Both the position numbers and the translations under genes were made by a program. Under the pieces are notes generated by a model, which was not told the DNA's origin, did no database searches, and saw only the letters and a list, made by a program, of their open reading frames with translations. 64,000 bases of DNA, from assembly GCA_963575745.1 (NCBI GenBank), contig CAUYUJ010021661.1:47501-111500 (forward strand). Reading direction: 5' to 3'. Below, one piece after another: positions 11,891 to 21,451 of the stretch (its first letter is position 1; each line of letters opens with the position of its first letter). This DNA comes from Prorocentrum cordatum. Its lineage: Eukaryota > Sar > Dinophyceae > Prorocentrales > Prorocentraceae.

Positions 11891-12463
11891 ACCAGGGCAA
11901 AATCAGAATTGGACCTCCCAGGAGTTGCATCCGAGTCTCTGTTTCTCCGCTGGGACGCTGGCGCCCATCGCCAGCGCAAAACGAAGGCTTGGTGGACGCG
12001 CCACGCCTTCTCCGCCGACTTGGCCCCAAAGCTTCGGGGCAATGTAGCAGACGTCCGGGCGTGCTCTTCCCCTCCCTTCCTGTTCCCCTCGTCTCTCTCC
12101 TTCTTTCCTCCCTCCCTCCTGCCTGGACGTATTCAACGCCGTGTCGGTGTATACTCTCACTGTTTGTCTGCGCCGCTCTGCCGAGGAACCAAGCGCGTAT
12201 CTAAAACACCTGGTGGAAGCCGGTTTCTCTTGGTGCGGCCAAGGAAGTACTGGTTTGTTCATATGCGCGCATGGTGAAGACTGCTCTACCAATCCCGTAA
12301 GAACGAAGACCCCTTCGGCTTCCCCTTCCTCGCGTGCCTGGCGAAGCTCTATATTACGCCTCTCTCGGGGGGGCGGGAAGGTGGGGTATAGGGGCAGAGG
12401 CACGGGTGGGAGGAACATCGCTCCACAGCAGAAGGTGTGGGCGTCCAGGCTGGTTCGCTTCCT

Positions 12464-12784
12464 GACCCCAACTTGAGTCTTTTTTTCCTCGGAGAAGGAG
12501 AACGCAGCCACCTGACAATCCACCCGCCCAGCGTCAGAGTGAAACGCGCAGAGCTTGAATCAGGCAATGTGATACAATTACTCCACGGGCGCACGCCTTT
12601 ACACGTGCATCGACCCCGTCGTGCAAAGCCCCCCGTTTCAGGCTGAAGCCGTGCGTGGGGACGGGATGCAACCAGAGCAAAAAAGCATATACACTAACAT
12701 TAACGGGCGAAGAACGGTATAACATAAACTTGTTCGCGTTATACCGTTCTTCGCTCGCTGATAAAACGACCCCAACTTGAGTCT
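12464..12784 (-). mobile_element. Retroposed sequence (SINE-like) with 17-bp target-site duplication
   Basis: GACCCCAACTTGAGTCT occurs perfectly at 12464-12480 and 12768-12784. Read on the minus strand, the DNA between them (12767 to 12481) starts with a 17-bp-arm hairpin and ends in A7 immediately before the duplicated site. That is the signature of LINE-type target-primed insertion of an RNA. No clear RNA polymerase III A/B boxes are visible, so it may be a processed structured RNA rather than a classical SINE. Confidence 0.65.
12688..12764. other. Strong hairpin in the retroposed sequence
   Basis: GCGAAGAACGGTATAAC at about 12698-12714 is followed, after about 14 nt, by its exact reverse complement, giving a 17-bp perfect stem near the 5' end (minus sense) of the retroposed sequence. 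Confidence 0.8.
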
Positions 12785-12959
12785 ACGAACCGCCACCTCC
12801 CATGAGCGACGGGCAGCAAAGCCGGCAGGCGGATCGGATAGGCGCGCGCAGCCAGCGCGAAGGCCTCCGCCTCGCCCTCGGCCAGCGCGCCAGCCGCGGA
12901 GAGAGGCGTCACCTCGGGGAGCCGCGGCGGGGCGGGAGGGAGGCGCGTTCCTCACTCCC

Positions 12960-13090
12960 CCCCCCCTCCTCTCCTCCTCCTCCTCCTCCTCCTCCTCCTC
13001 CTCCTCCTCCTCCTCCTCTTCCTCCTCCTCCTCCTCTCCTCCTCCTCCTCCTCCTCCTCCTCCTCCTCCTCCTCCTCCTCCTCCTCCTAG
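12960..13090. repeat. CTC trinucleotide microsatellite
   Basis: Almost pure CTC with a few T or C interruptions, about 100 bp upstream of the LINE endonuclease ORF. Confidence 0.95.
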
Positions 13091-13194
13091 CCCCCGATGC
13101 CCAAGTCCGCGGTTTCGGGCGAGACCGACATCACACAATGTAGTCCTGACAGGTGTTTTCTCCCCCGTCTTTCACCAGCGGCGGGGGGCCTGCC

Positions 13195-14376
13195 ATGTTG
13201 CGGTTCTTGGGCTACAATCCTCACTCGGCAGGTTATTCTAGAATGGAGGAGATCCTGAGCGAGGTACCGAACTTCGATGCGATCGCCCTGTCAGGCACCA
13301 AGAATGGCGAGCGCTACATGGGCGCGCAGACGCTCAAGCGCACGATCAAGGGGCGACTGATCATCGAGGCACCTCACGGCAAGGCGCCATACTCGAACAA
13401 TTCTTGCGGATGTGCGGTTGTGCTTCCTCATCGGGTGCGTGAACAACATGTCGTGCGGGTCTGGGGCAGCCCCCCGCTGGCGTTGGGTCGTGGTGTTGCT
13501 GCTCGATTCAAGAAAGGGGCGATGGATCTATGTATTATCTCCGCCTACTTCCCACCCCAACCCACGCTTCGGAAAGCAAGAGGGGCCTACTTCAAGACTG
13601 TACAGCTGGTGGTTTCTTGGGTAAAAGACATTTTAGATTCTCTACCGACGCGGTGTACGCCGCTGATCTACACTGACCTGAACGACGGGATGGGCCTCGA
13701 GTTTCTGAATGGGCAATGGGTCGAGTGCAATTCGGACGCTGTAGGAACAGGGAATCGTGAAAGACTTTCCAAGGGGGCTGGACAACTTTTCAGAGAACTT
13801 CTGGAGCACCATCACCTCTGGGCCGCGAACACGGACGGGCCCGACGTGGCCTCGACCTTCTTCGGGAACAATTCGAACAGTCGGATCGATTATGTATGCT
13901 GTCCACTGGGGATGCGTCATCTGATTCGTTCATGCGGCTGCTTGAGGCGGCTCGGGGCGCGCTTGCAACCCTTTCAAGGTCCACCCCCTAGGGACCACCT
14001 GCCTGTTGCGCTAGTTATGCATTATAACAAAGGGAACCAGTATCAGGAGGCGGAGGAGGAGACGATGAATATTTCTTGGGATAAGGAGGCTATGATGCAG
14101 GCACTACTTCGGGGCCCAGGATGGCTCGAATACTTAGAAGCACTACATACGGAACTGCAACAGATTCAGACATACTGGTTACGAGATCATGCAAGCCCCG
14201 ATGAGATTTTTGAAGCACTCGAACTCGCACTACGAAATGCAGGTGAGCAAGTTTTTTTCCAAAAATGCGACCGTAGACTCAGAGTATCAGATGTACTGCA
14301 CGTGGCGGAGACGGCTACTGAAAGAACGAGCCGAGCTTCGCGGCACCAAGTTTTTTCTCTCAGCCTCGCAGATTGA
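13195..14376 (+). CDS. LINE endonuclease domain (APE-type, EEP superfamily)
   Basis: First half of a non-LTR retrotransposon polyprotein. The endonuclease nicks target DNA to prime reverse transcription. I chose the ATG at 13195 because LRFLGYNPHSAG is the expected first beta strand; an upstream in-frame ATG at 13153 adds only a Gly/Pro-rich stub. Visible EEP motifs are YTDLND (Asp 161, where GDFN is usual), SRIDYV (229-234) and RDHLPV (Asp 267-His 268). The usual QE metal ligand is replaced by LSGT near residue 33, so activity is uncertain unless this is a lineage-specific variant. The frame closes at 14376, and the reverse transcriptase continues in another frame that overlaps by about 190 nt. 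The best transition is a T7 run near 14252-14258: one extra T, or a +1 slip there, links the two frames. Confidence 0.88.
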   Translation: MLRFLGYNPHSAGYSRMEEILSEVPNFDAIALSGTKNGERYMGAQTLKRTIKGRLIIEAPHGKAPYSNNSCGCAVVLPHRVREQHVVRVWGSPPLALGRGVAARFKKGAMDLCIISAYFPPQPTLRKARGAYFKTVQLVVSWVKDILDSLPTRCTPLIYTDLNDGMGLEFLNGQWVECNSDAVGTGNRERLSKGAGQLFRELLEHHHLWAANTDGPDVASTFFGNNSNSRIDYVCCPLGMRHLIRSCGCLRRLGARLQPFQGPPPRDHLPVALVMHYNKGNQYQEAEEETMNISWDKEAMMQALLRGPGWLEYLEALHTELQQIQTYWLRDHASPDEIFEALELALRNAGEQVFFQKCDRRLRVSDVLHVAETATERTSRASRHQVFSLSLAD

Positions 14377-17300
14377 CGAGGTGGACTGCCAGTTGCGCGA
14401 GATTTCTACGAGATTATGTAAACTTAGGCGGCAGGCGGTGCGACGGCGACGAGCTCGGCTTACCGAAGAATCGACAGAGCATTGGAAGTTCCACAGGATT
14501 GCTGAAGCTATGTCGACGGCACGCAGAGCCGCTTCGTGCAGGTTCGGCCCCAAAAGACGGGACGGACGTCTTGCATGCGCGTGTATGCCTTCATCTTCTG
14601 AATGGTTGAATACGTGGAAGAAGGAGGGCAAGGAGGGAGGCATGAGTTGCACCGAGCTGGACTGGGAAAGGTGGAGGGAGGAGCACGACGAGGATTACCC
14701 GCTGGAGGAGAACGAGGAGGTGAAGGAGTTGGTGAAGGAGGATATTGCCCAGATGCGCAGATACATTCGCTCTGCCCCCAAGCGACGTGCAGTGCCCAGC
14801 TTTTGTGCGCCGCTGGAACTCTGGCACATGGTTATGTACCCGAACTGGAGACGAAAGCAAGTCGGGGGCCTCGGGGTTCCATCTCAGGCACCAGATACGA
14901 AAGCTTTCTGGTTTATCCTGAACATCGGCCTTCACAAAATGCGGACCCACGACACGGTCCCGAAGTATCGGAACTGCAGCCTGGGCGCCCCTCTCCACAA
15001 GAGTCACAAGCGAGGCCCGATGGGCAAGAGGGTGGTCCACATTTTACCTGTCCCAGGCAAGGCTTTTTTCGCTCGCAAGTTTGTCTACGAGCCTGGCCAC
15101 TCGGACTACGGGTTCGTTAAGGGAAGGAGGAGGGAGTCGGCTATCCTGGTCTCGAATGTGCTCTCGCAACGTTTGCGCCGTGCTCGCAGAACCCACTGTC
15201 TGTGCTTTAAGGACATGAGTAACGCGTTCGCCAGCGGCAAGTGGCCGCAGATGGACGCAGCTGTACAGGAGTACGTAGCACATGATGATCGCAGTCTCTG
15301 CCGTGCCCGTTATCGCGAGGCCGTCGTGGCCCTACCTGCTGGGGAGGGAGGGCGGATAACACTGAAGACTCAGCAGGGCGGGTTGATGGGGGATCCGTTT
15401 ATCGCGCAGGCTTTTAACGGAACCTTCAAGGCGCCGATCGAGCAGTGGCGCGACGATGTACAAACTAGTGACCTGTGCAGTAATGAGCTGCAGGCCTCGT
15501 GGGCAGGCCGAACCATCGACGTGAGTTATTTGAAGTATGCTGACGATGTTCATAACTTTGTCTTGGCTGATCATGGTTCGGACCTGCCGTCTTTTGTGAA
15601 CAAGATAAAGCAGCAGGATGTCTATTTAAACAACAGATTGGGACCCTACGGGTTCGGCCAGAACATGTCAAAGCAGGAGTTCATGATGTTTTTCGGGATC
15701 CACAACACATATCTCAAACAGGCTCTTAGGCGAGGAGGTCTGGGACTGGAGGGCTCAGTAAAGGATGAGGCGAGGTATCTGGGGCCCCATCTGGCTCTTC
15801 GGGACGGCGTACATCACGAAATCGACCGACGTATTTCGGCAGCATGGGTCTCGTTTCGGTCTCTGGGTTCGGTCTGGCAGCTGGAGCTGTCTTGGAAATT
15901 CAAACGGTTGCTACTTCAAGCATTTGCGTACAATGCTCTTTTAAGTGGTTTGGAATCTTTCACGCTCGCGAAGGGCGATTACCAAAGGCTGGAGGCCTCG
16001 CTGGCCCGATCCTGTAGGATTGCGATGGCTGGGAAGGCGACGGATTGGACAGGTAATCACCCTCGGACGATGACGAATCGTGAATTGATGAGATATTGGA
16101 AACTCTCCGACCCCTTTCTGGAGCTTCGAATTCGACGTGTTCGTTTGGTGCAGAGTTGGGCTCAACGGCCCGCTCGCCATCTTCAGGTTCTCGGCGTCCT
16201 CTTCGGGGAACTACCTTTCGAATCAGAGGGGCCACTTCTCCCCTCAGGCGACCTCAGTGCCCAGGCGTCTTCCTGGGCCTTTCAACTCCGTGAAGACCTC
16301 CGCAGCCTCGCTGCAGCGTTGGATCAGGAAGTTTTTGATGAGGTGGCTCGCGATTTCAGATTACTTATGGATGAAGCGACTGCCTCTTTCTTTTCTGCAG
16401 TGGACGCCTCGGCTTACAGAGCGAGGCAGTACACGGTCGCCATCCCGCCTCCCGAGTTTCAGCAGGCGCCACCCGAGCACCTGGAGCAGGAGGTCGAGGC
16501 GAGTGCAGACTGTCCTTGGAAATGCTGGCTTCCCAACGAGGAAAATGGATCAGGTCAATGCGATGCTTCATTCAAGACACGTCGGGACCTGATGAATCAT
16601 CGTCGGGGAACGCACGGGCTGAGAGACTTATGTCATGTCGTTACACCTGCCAATATCTGTGTACATTGTCGTCAAGTATTTGCATGTCGCGCCAACGCTG
16701 CTAAACACGACATGGGATCTATGTTTCGGGGCCACTGCGACACGGTCGGCCCTTCCACGCTCCGAGAGATTGCCCCAGTCAAGTCATACTCGTGTTCCGT
16801 CTGCGAGTTCGAGGGCTCGAGTTTAAATGATTTGTGCGATCACTTGTGCTCTCACCTTCCATTTCGTCCTCGCGAGTTTACCGTACCCGAGCAGAGGAGG
16901 GATGGCATCGCAGGGCGCCGTGGCGCTTCCCTCTTGGTTCAGCTCCCCGTCGGCGGCGGCGGCAGGGACCAAGCACGGACGAGAAGACGGTGGAACAGGC
17001 GAGGAAGGTCGCCGAGGGAAGAGCAGTCGTCAAGGCCAGGGCGGTGGAGGAAACAACAAGCTGTCCGTCGCCAATGCTCGCCTCACGATGACGCTCGCCA
17101 GGGACGTCGCCGACTTGAAGGGCGCGGTCTACCTCCGCCACGAGCTGCCGAACGGCACGATCGGGCTGGCGGCCGCGTGCAAGCAGGCGGGAGTGCACTA
17201 CAACAAGGTCGGCACCGAACTCAAGGACCAGCAGAAGAACGGCCACACAGTGGACTTCAAAGCCAGGGGACCACCACACGTATCCATAGCGATGGCGGCG

Positions 17301-17839
17301 ATCATCTACGGCGCCAGCAAACAGTTCGACGAAGGTGGCAACCCGCAGCACATCGAACTCAGGGACGACACGAAGGCCTTCTACGAGAAGGAGATCTTCA
17401 CCGCTGGAGTGACTGCAGTGAAGCTGGGCAGATCGATCCCGTACTTCAGGTGCCAGATTCTCAAGCCTCAGAATGGCGAGACGGCCAAAGCGATTATCAG
17501 CATGTGCTTCCACAAGGACCAGAAGCTCGGGCACGACCTGTCCCTGCTGCTCGAGGCGCTGGTGGAGTCGGAGGGGGGGATCTTCTTGTCGGGTGCGGCC
17601 CCGCGGGGCCCCTTGGAGCGCGAGATCGGCACGATGGTCGGATCCGAGAAGAAGGAGTAGGCAGCAGGCCCCCAGGAGACCTCCCCAGACAAGTAGTAGC
17701 TAGCCAGCCCCCGTCGGGGCCACTTTTCGAAGCAGATAATTCGGAGAAACTAAGTAGTGACTGCATAACTCAGCAGCAGCAGCAGCAGCAACCAAGCCAG
17801 CAGCCCCCTGTCGGGGCTATGTGCACTCGTTTTTTGTAA
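14189..17839 (+). CDS. LINE reverse transcriptase with C-terminal C2H2 zinc fingers
   Basis: Second half of the retrotransposon polyprotein. Numbering from 14189, RT motif A is FKDMSNAF (Asp 342), motif B is QQGGLMGDP (395-403), and the catalytic YADD is at 450-453, followed by a typical LINE thumb (RYLG near 530, then EIDRRISAAW). From residue 775 to about 900 there are three Cys/His zinc-binding units, the last a classic C2H2 (CSVCEFEGSS...HLCSH). These presumably bind template or target DNA. Only the region to about 16890 looks like real protein. The remaining approximately 310 codons are an Arg/Gly/Gln-rich shadow of the third ORF, which is read in another frame, and end in poly-Gln from the 3' CAG repeat. 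No RNase H domain follows, unlike the element at 53.8-55.0 kb. Confidence 0.9.
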   Translation: MQAPMRFLKHSNSHYEMQVSKFFSKNATVDSEYQMYCTWRRRLLKERAELRGTKFFLSASQIDEVDCQLREISTRLCKLRRQAVRRRRARLTEESTEHWKFHRIAEAMSTARRAASCRFGPKRRDGRLACACMPSSSEWLNTWKKEGKEGGMSCTELDWERWREEHDEDYPLEENEEVKELVKEDIAQMRRYIRSAPKRRAVPSFCAPLELWHMVMYPNWRRKQVGGLGVPSQAPDTKAFWFILNIGLHKMRTHDTVPKYRNCSLGAPLHKSHKRGPMGKRVVHILPVPGKAFFARKFVYEPGHSDYGFVKGRRRESAILVSNVLSQRLRRARRTHCLCFKDMSNAFASGKWPQMDAAVQEYVAHDDRSLCRARYREAVVALPAGEGGRITLKTQQGGLMGDPFIAQAFNGTFKAPIEQWRDDVQTSDLCSNELQASWAGRTIDVSYLKYADDVHNFVLADHGSDLPSFVNKIKQQDVYLNNRLGPYGFGQNMSKQEFMMFFGIHNTYLKQALRRGGLGLEGSVKDEARYLGPHLALRDGVHHEIDRRISAAWVSFRSLGSVWQLELSWKFKRLLLQAFAYNALLSGLESFTLAKGDYQRLEASLARSCRIAMAGKATDWTGNHPRTMTNRELMRYWKLSDPFLELRIRRVRLVQSWAQRPARHLQVLGVLFGELPFESEGPLLPSGDLSAQASSWAFQLREDLRSLAAALDQEVFDEVARDFRLLMDEATASFFSAVDASAYRARQYTVAIPPPEFQQAPPEHLEQEVEASADCPWKCWLPNEENGSGQCDASFKTRRDLMNHRRGTHGLRDLCHVVTPANICVHCRQVFACRANAAKHDMGSMFRGHCDTVGPSTLREIAPVKSYSCSVCEFEGSSLNDLCDHLCSHLPFRPREFTVPEQRRDGIAGRRGASLLVQLPVGGGGRDQARTRRRWNRRGRSPREEQSSRPGRWRKQQAVRRQCSPHDDARQGRRRLEGRGLPPPRAAERHDRAGGRVQAGGSALQQGRHRTQGPAEERPHSGLQSQGTTTRIHSDGGDHLRRQQTVRRRWQPAAHRTQGRHEGLLREGDLHRWSDCSEAGQIDPVLQVPDSQASEWRDGQSDYQHVLPQGPEARARPVPAARGAGGVGGGDLLVGCGPAGPLGARDRHDGRIREEGVGSRPPGDLPRQVVASQPPSGPLFEADNSEKLSSDCITQQQQQQQPSQQPPVGAMCTRFL
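16902..17660 (+). CDS. Unrecognised third ORF of the LINE
   Basis: 252 codons from ATG 16902 to TAG 17658-17660, starting about 20 nt after the last zinc finger and in a different frame from the RT. The first 55 residues are low-complexity (Ala, Ser, Gly, Arg). The rest is a compact globular-looking sequence with an Ala/Leu helix (ARLTMTLARDVADLKGAVYL), a strand-rich middle and a C-terminal helix, ending in a Lys/Glu tail. Codon use is strongly GC3-rich, unlike the overlapping frame, so this is the real frame here. I recognise no family. It could be a nucleic-acid-binding accessory protein (an ORF1 placed last), or a host exon trapped downstream of the element. Translation would need reinitiation or a separate mRNA. 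Confidence 0.7.
   Translation: MASQGAVALPSWFSSPSAAAAGTKHGREDGGTGEEGRRGKSSRQGQGGGGNNKLSVANARLTMTLARDVADLKGAVYLRHELPNGTIGLAAACKQAGVHYNKVGTELKDQQKNGHTVDFKARGPPHVSIAMAAIIYGASKQFDEGGNPQHIELRDDTKAFYEKEIFTAGVTAVKLGRSIPYFRCQILKPQNGETAKAIISMCFHKDQKLGHDLSLLLEALVESEGGIFLSGAAPRGPLEREIGTMVGSEKKE
17772..17796 (+). repeat. CAG microsatellite at the LINE 3' end
   Basis: Seven CAG units about 110 nt after the third ORF. A similar CAG run lies downstream of the RNase H ORF at 55651-55678. Short 3' microsatellite tails are common on non-LTR elements. Confidence 0.8.
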
Positions 17840-18334
17840 CCCCTCCAGGGCCTCAAGGGCCCAGGAAGCTTTCTCGGGAAGTGAGCGATTTCGGGAGTTA
17901 GTTGCTAGAGGAGCAATTTCATCTGAGGTGCTTAATACGCCCACTCAGCTCTGTACCTATGCCGCTGCCTCCTCTCTTCCTGGCTCACTGCCCCAGACCC
18001 CAATTATATATGCCCCCAGAGCTAAAGGTAAAGCGGGCTCCAAAGGCAAGGGGAAACGGTGGGGCTCTGGGCGAAGGAGGACGGGTGGTGTGGACGGGAC
18101 CCCCGTGCCTTCGGAGCCTGCCCCCTAGGGCTGCGTGCCCGTCTATAGGGGTGCAGGTAGGGCCAGTGCCGCTTCCAGCGGAGCGCGCTGGTTGAATCCG
18201 CTACGATGTCTGGGGGGTGCAGAAGCAACCCGACTCAGAGTCCTTCTCTCTGGATTGTAATTCTGTTTCAGCGAGCTGTGGCAGTCAGACAGAGGCAGGT
18301 ACAGGACTCCACGAGTGATTCATTCATTCATTCC
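17840..18334. other. Post-LINE unique DNA
   Basis: Contains a possible small basic ORF at 17928-18128 (66 codons) with a Lys/Gly-rich segment (RAKGKAGSKGKGKRWGSG). It could be a short exon but has no recognisable domain. Otherwise nothing identified. Confidence 0.3.
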
Positions 18335-18490
18335 TCCTCCTCCTCCTCCTCCTCCTCCTCCCTCACCCTATTGCTCCTCCTCCTCCTCCTCCTCCTCCTC
18401 CTCCTCCTCCTCCTCCTCCTCCTCTTCCTCCGCCTCCTCCGCCTCCTCCTCCTCCTCCTCCGCCTCCTCCTTCTCCGCCTCCTCCTCCCT
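18335..18490. repeat. CTC/CCG trinucleotide microsatellite
   Basis: CTC repeats interrupted by CGC, with one internal CACCCTATTG phrase that recurs inside the 20.8-21.2 kb array. Confidence 0.95.
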
Positions 18491-19635
18491 GACGCAGCCC
18501 AAGGCGACCAGGGTCAATCCAGATCACCTGGGCCTGCCTCCTCCTCCTCATTCTCCCCTTCCTCCTCCTCCGAGCGAAGGGGGATACAGTCGGACCTGGG
18601 CCAAAAGAACATGCATCCAAGAACATGAGACCCTCCGCCAGCCAAAACACACACACACACACACAGAACATCCGAGGGTATCCTCCCCAGGATGCACGAG
18701 AGCATCCAACAAGGAGCTCGACCATAAGAAACCTTCCACGAGAAACCCAACCCTGAGACCCCAGGGCGTCCCTTGACTCTCGGCATGGGAGCGTCACGCT
18801 TCCCATCGCAAAACCATCGAAACCCAAGAAACCCAGAGCACCCTGGAACCATCGAGACCCAAGAAAACCAGGGCACCCTGGAGGCAAGCAGGGTGTTTCT
18901 TGGCATGGGCTTCCTCTGTACACAATACAATATGGAAGCCTGCGCGCGATCACCACCACGCAGAGGAGTGAGCGCGAACATGGATACAGTCGCGACGGCG
19001 CAGACATGGCACAAGACAACGGGGTGCACGCATGCGGGCGAGAGATATGGCACCCCAAAAGCAAATGGACGCCTTCTGAAACACCGTGGCCCCGAAACCA
19101 CGCGGCTCCATTGAGAACATCGCTCTCGCGAGCCTGGTATGTTCGGGACCACCCGCACAGCCATGGGAGTACAAAACCTCGTTGACAAACAACGCCCCCT
19201 ACTACTCCATCACTTGTTCCGCAGACCACCAGTGACCGCAGAGCACCTCGCCGCTTCTTGGATGCACAACGGCGCGCGTCGCATGCCTTGCGACTGGCCG
19301 CATGGCACGGGAGGGCCCCACGAGGAGCCCAAGAGGACCCCAAGACGGCCCGAAGAGCACCAAAGAGCGCCCCAGGAGCGGCCAAAGAGGGCCCCAGAAG
19401 GCCACTCGTCGGGCCCAGACGGGGGGGGCACTACTGGAGTACACCCCGTCCTTTGACTGATGGCTTCTAAGATTGCCCAAGGGGGCGCCCAAAGCCTCCA
19501 AGCCCCAAGCAAGGCCCAAGAGGGCCCCAAGAGATCCCCAAGAGAGCCCCAGAGGCCTCCCAAGGTCCACAAGAGGGCCCCAAAAGGCATCAAAAAAGCT
19601 CCCAGAGCAAGGGATCTGCGAAGGCCTTGATGGTT
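18491..19635. other. Degenerate repetitive DNA (CCCAAGAGG family), no gene
   Basis: A CA dinucleotide run at about 18650-18664, ACCATCGAGACCCAAGAAA-like short duplications at 18815-18880, and at 19310-19600 degenerate 10-12 bp units of CCCAAGAGGGCC. The same unit family dominates 43140-43540. Confidence 0.5.
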
Positions 19636-19750
19636 GACTCCTGTCGTCGTCGTCAACGTCTTCGTCGTCGACGTCGTCGTCGTCAGCGGCGGCGGCGGCA
19701 GCGGCGGCGGCGGTGTCGTCGGCGTCGGCGGCGGCGGCGGAACCTTCGTC
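19636..19750. repeat. GTC/GGC trinucleotide tract
   Basis: GTC units grade into GGC and back. Open frames here encode poly-Thr or poly-Arg by composition. Confidence 0.85.
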
Positions 19751-20204
19751 GTCAACATCCCCCCATCCTTGCTACGCTGCATGCGAATGTAGCTTCACTT
19801 CCCTGATCAAGGCAACTTACCTGGGCATCGCCACTACAACTGCCCCGGGTTTTCCGCGCACGCGGTGATAGGGCGTAAACGCTTCCCGCGGCTGCCTGGG
19901 TTGAGTGGTTGCCTGTCGTCGCTCTCTGCTTGCTGGATGATCAGCGTGCGCGTAGTCAGTTCAGCGCGCCCAAAACAACGCGAGCATGGCGAACAGCGAC
20001 AGGCAACCACCTACCAAGGCGGCCCCGGGTACGCGCGACGCAAAACAGGCACCGCAGGCAACGACAGGCAACTGATCTACAGGGGCGCTGCACATCCCTG
20101 ACCAGGGCAACTCGACTGGCGTCTGTTTTTGGATAGGCCAGTGCGGAGAACTCGAAGCGTCAAGAATTCTGGATGCCCCTCTTGCTTCTACTGGGCGGGC
20201 ACTC
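19751..20204. other. Unique intergenic DNA
   Basis: Contains a short direct repeat (CCCTGAtCAaGGCAACT at about 19803 and a close copy near 20097). No gene recognised. Confidence 0.35.
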
Positions 20205-21181
20205 GCGAAGGAGGAGGAAGAGGAGGAGGAGGAGGGAGGAGGAGAAGGAGGGAGGAGAAGGAGAGGAAAAGGGGGAGGCAAAGGGAGAAGAAGAGGCCTC
20301 GTCGCCCTCATCCCCCATGCTCATCATCCTGGCTGTCGTCGTGCTCCTTCCGTTCCCGGCGGCTCACCGCCAGGGACGCTGAGCCCCCGTGGTGCCGTCT
20401 GGACAGCTGGCTTGCGCGGTGGAAAACCCGCACGTACGCGGCAAACAGGCAGGCTCTCCTGAGGCGGCGGGCGGCTCCTCTACGCAGCCGCCCCTGGGTC
20501 CTTGGGTCCGTGGCGCACCACGTCCCCCTGATACAACACAAAGAAGGCGGTGGCATCAGCCTCTTCCTCCCCTCTACTCCATCCTCCTCCTTCTCCTCTC
20601 CTCCTCCTCCTCCTCCACCTTCTCCTTCTCCTTCTCCTTCTCCTTTTCCTTCTCCTCCTCCTCCTCCTCCTCCTCCTCCTCCTCCTCCTCCTCCTCACCT
20701 CCTCCTCCTCCGCATCCTCCTCCTCCTCCTCCTCCTCCTCCTCCTCCTCCTCCTCCTCCTCCTCCCTCTCCTCCTCCTCCTCCTCCTCCTCCTCCTCTCT
20801 CCTCCTCTCCTCCTCCCTCCTCCTCCTCCTCCTCTCCTCCTCCTCCTCCTCCTCCTCCCTCACCCTATTGCTCCTCATCCTCCTCCTCCTCCTCTTCCTC
20901 CTCCTCCTTCTCCTCGTCCTCCCCATTCCGAGTCCCCCCCTCCTCCTCCTCCTCCTCTCCTCCTCCTCCTCCTCCTCCACCTCATCCTCCTCCTCCTCCT
21001 CCTCCTCCCTCCTCCTCCTCCTCCTCCTCCTCCTCCTCCTCCTCCTCCTCCTCCTCCCCCTCCTCCCCCTCTTCCTTCACCTCCTCCTCCTCCTCGTCCT
21101 CCTCCTCCTCCTCCTCCTCCTCATCCTCCTCCTCCTCCTCCTCCTCCCTCACCCTATTGCTCCTCCTCCTCCTCCTCCTCC

Positions 21182-21213
<32 letters not shown>

Positions 21214-21256
21214 CTCCTCCTCCTCTTCTTCCTCCTCCTCCTCCTCCTCCTCCGTC
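20205..21256. repeat. GAG then CTC trinucleotide array
   Basis: A GAG-rich block at 20205-20300, about 270 bp of unique sequence, then a nearly continuous CTC array at 20578-21256 with CTTCTC patches and two CACCCTATTGCTC phrases. The ORF track of Pro/Ser/Leu is repeat translation. Confidence 0.95.
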
Positions 21257-21277
21257 CAAGCACATTGGGCCCAAGGC

Positions 21278-21300
21278 GCGTAGATCCTTTTTGGCTCAAG
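21278..21300 (+). other. Relict dinoflagellate spliced-leader sequence
   Basis: GCGTAGATCCTTTTTGGCTC continues with AAG. The last 12 nt, TTTTGGCTCAAG, match the 3' end of the conserved dinoflagellate spliced leader exactly; the upstream part is degenerate but keeps GTAG at about the right distance. Relict leaders in genomic DNA mark genes re-integrated from trans-spliced mRNA. An ATG follows at 21307 but opens only a 20-codon frame. Confidence 0.6.
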
Positions 21301-21451
21301 CGCGTCATGGGTCCTGCCCCGCCGCCTCAGCGCGGCGTGCTTGTGGCTTCTCGCAACTCTGGATGTTAGGCATCGTCTATTCACAGAGGCGTGGGTCGGC
21401 TAAGAGCGGGGCGAAGTGTCAGAGTCAGGTTCTAATTCATTCAATGGTTGC

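Larger units (their letters stand above)
13195..17800 (+). mobile_element. Nearly complete non-LTR retrotransposon (EN-RT-ZnF-ORF3)
   Basis: Order: APE-like endonuclease, reverse transcriptase, zinc fingers, third ORF, short 3' UTR with a CAG microsatellite at 17772-17790. The single frame break between EN and RT and otherwise intact frames suggest a young copy. I could not define flanking target-site duplications or the 5' end. Confidence 0.8.

Noticed and set aside
16905-17839. C-terminal 310 residues of the RT frame as real protein
   Set aside because: The third ORF in another frame has the proper codon bias; the RT-frame extension is Arg/Gly/Gln-rich shadow sequence.
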